From Borrelia turcica IST7 (GTDB lineage Bacteria > Spirochaetota > Spirochaetia > Borreliales > Borreliaceae): a stretch of 34,551 nt of DNA. The notes under the pieces are model-generated. The model did no database searches, had not been told where the DNA came from, and saw only the letters and a list, made by a program, of their open reading frames with translations. The position numbers and the translations under genes are program-made. Location of the stretch: NCBI RefSeq assembly GCF_003606285.1, contig NZ_CP028890.1:1-34551 (forward strand). Reading direction: 5' to 3'. This document shows positions 34,377 through 34,551 of this stretch, in pieces. Within the stretch, counting starts at the first letter, position 1, and every line of letters begins with the position of its first letter.

Positions 34377-34520
34377 ATGAGTAAAACAAGAGTAGGGACG
34401 CTTTTGCTTTTTGAGGGGCGCTTTGTGCAAGATTATATTTTTATGAGTTGCCAAGTGCTTTTTTATAGGAACCTTTTTGTATCTTTAGGGACGCGGATGT
34501 ATTTATATAAGGAGCATTGA
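34377..34520 (+). CDS. possible 47-residue ORF at the right end
   Basis: ATG 34377 opens a 47-codon frame (MSKTRVGTLLLFEGRFVQDY...) that ends at 34520, 31 bp from the end of the plasmid. The local GC content is higher than around it, and AGGGACGC occurs twice. No ribosome site. It may be a remnant or chance. Confidence 0.25.
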   Translation: MSKTRVGTLLLFEGRFVQDYIFMSCQVLFYRNLFVSLGTRMYLYKEH

Positions 34521-34526
34521 ATAAAA

Positions 34527-34551
34527 GAAATATACTATTAGCAAATTAATA
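34527..34551. other. right hairpin telomere (predicted)
   Basis: Read from the end inward on the minus strand, the sequence is TATTAATTTGCTAA then TAGTATA at bases 15-21 (34531-34537 on plus). This is the same spacing as at the left end and as in known Borrelia telomeres. The window therefore appears to end at the plasmid end. Confidence 0.85.

Noticed and set aside
1..34551. tRNA, rRNA or insertion sequence with transposase
   Set aside because: No cloverleaf, rRNA motif, DDE transposase or terminal inverted repeat pair was seen.

Overview
This window looks like a complete linear plasmid of a Borrelia, most likely of the relapsing-fever group. The DNA is strongly AT-rich, many proteins carry spirochaetal lipoboxes, and it has the Borrelia plasmid-maintenance cluster (PF57/62, PF50, PF32 ParA, PF49), Bdr proteins, Mlp-like lipoproteins and relics of cp32-type prophage genes. 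Both ends look like Borrelia hairpin telomeres. The box TAGTATA lies at bases 15-21 from the left end and, read on the other strand, at bases 15-21 from the right end, so the 34,551 bp probably run telomere to telomere. The species cannot be fixed from the sequence.

Left third (1-10.4 kb): a tandem array of five paralogous surface lipoprotein genes, all on the minus strand. Copies 2, 3 and 5 are intact; copies 1 and 4 are broken. The copies share upstream blocks, hairpin terminators and a basic Arg-Arg-x-Arg-Ser motif just after the membrane anchor. Two plus-strand cassettes of a tyrosine-recombinase gene followed by an Mlp-like lipoprotein gene sit in and beside the array. The first recombinase is only a fragment; the second keeps its catalytic residues but has lost its N-terminus. 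A frameshifted bdr gene follows.

Middle (11-16 kb): the replication and partition cluster, transcribed leftward and apparently intact. A 34-bp perfect GC-cored palindrome lies between parA and the PF49 gene. On its two flanks are a broken recT and a broken DUF244 gene, divergent from each other and sharing the same first residues. DUF244 shows YqaJ/lambda-exonuclease-like motifs, so the pair looks like the remains of a phage two-component recombination system.

Right-middle (16-27 kb): a decaying cp32-like prophage. It holds small membrane proteins, a DUF261 protein with a possible Cys-His-Asp triad, a palindrome-rich 0.8 kb gap, a frameshifted adenine methyltransferase, a broken full-length tyrosine recombinase, a DUF603 protein, a large terminase with an internal deletion, an intact bdr with 33-bp repeats, two small membrane-protein genes, a portal pseudogene and a dead bdr.

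Right end (27-34.5 kb): mostly intact outer-surface genes. These are a third Mlp-like lipoprotein, a coiled-coil lipoprotein, a very acidic lipoprotein, two convergent paralogous lipoproteins with a conserved Cys plus CxxC motif, and a predicted outer-membrane beta-barrel. A subtelomeric gene of unknown function closes the plasmid. A compact promoter-hairpin-terminator unit near 28.0 kb looks like a small RNA gene.

Overall, phage functions are dying while maintenance and surface-lipoprotein genes are kept. Many lesions are single-base, so some could be sequencing errors.
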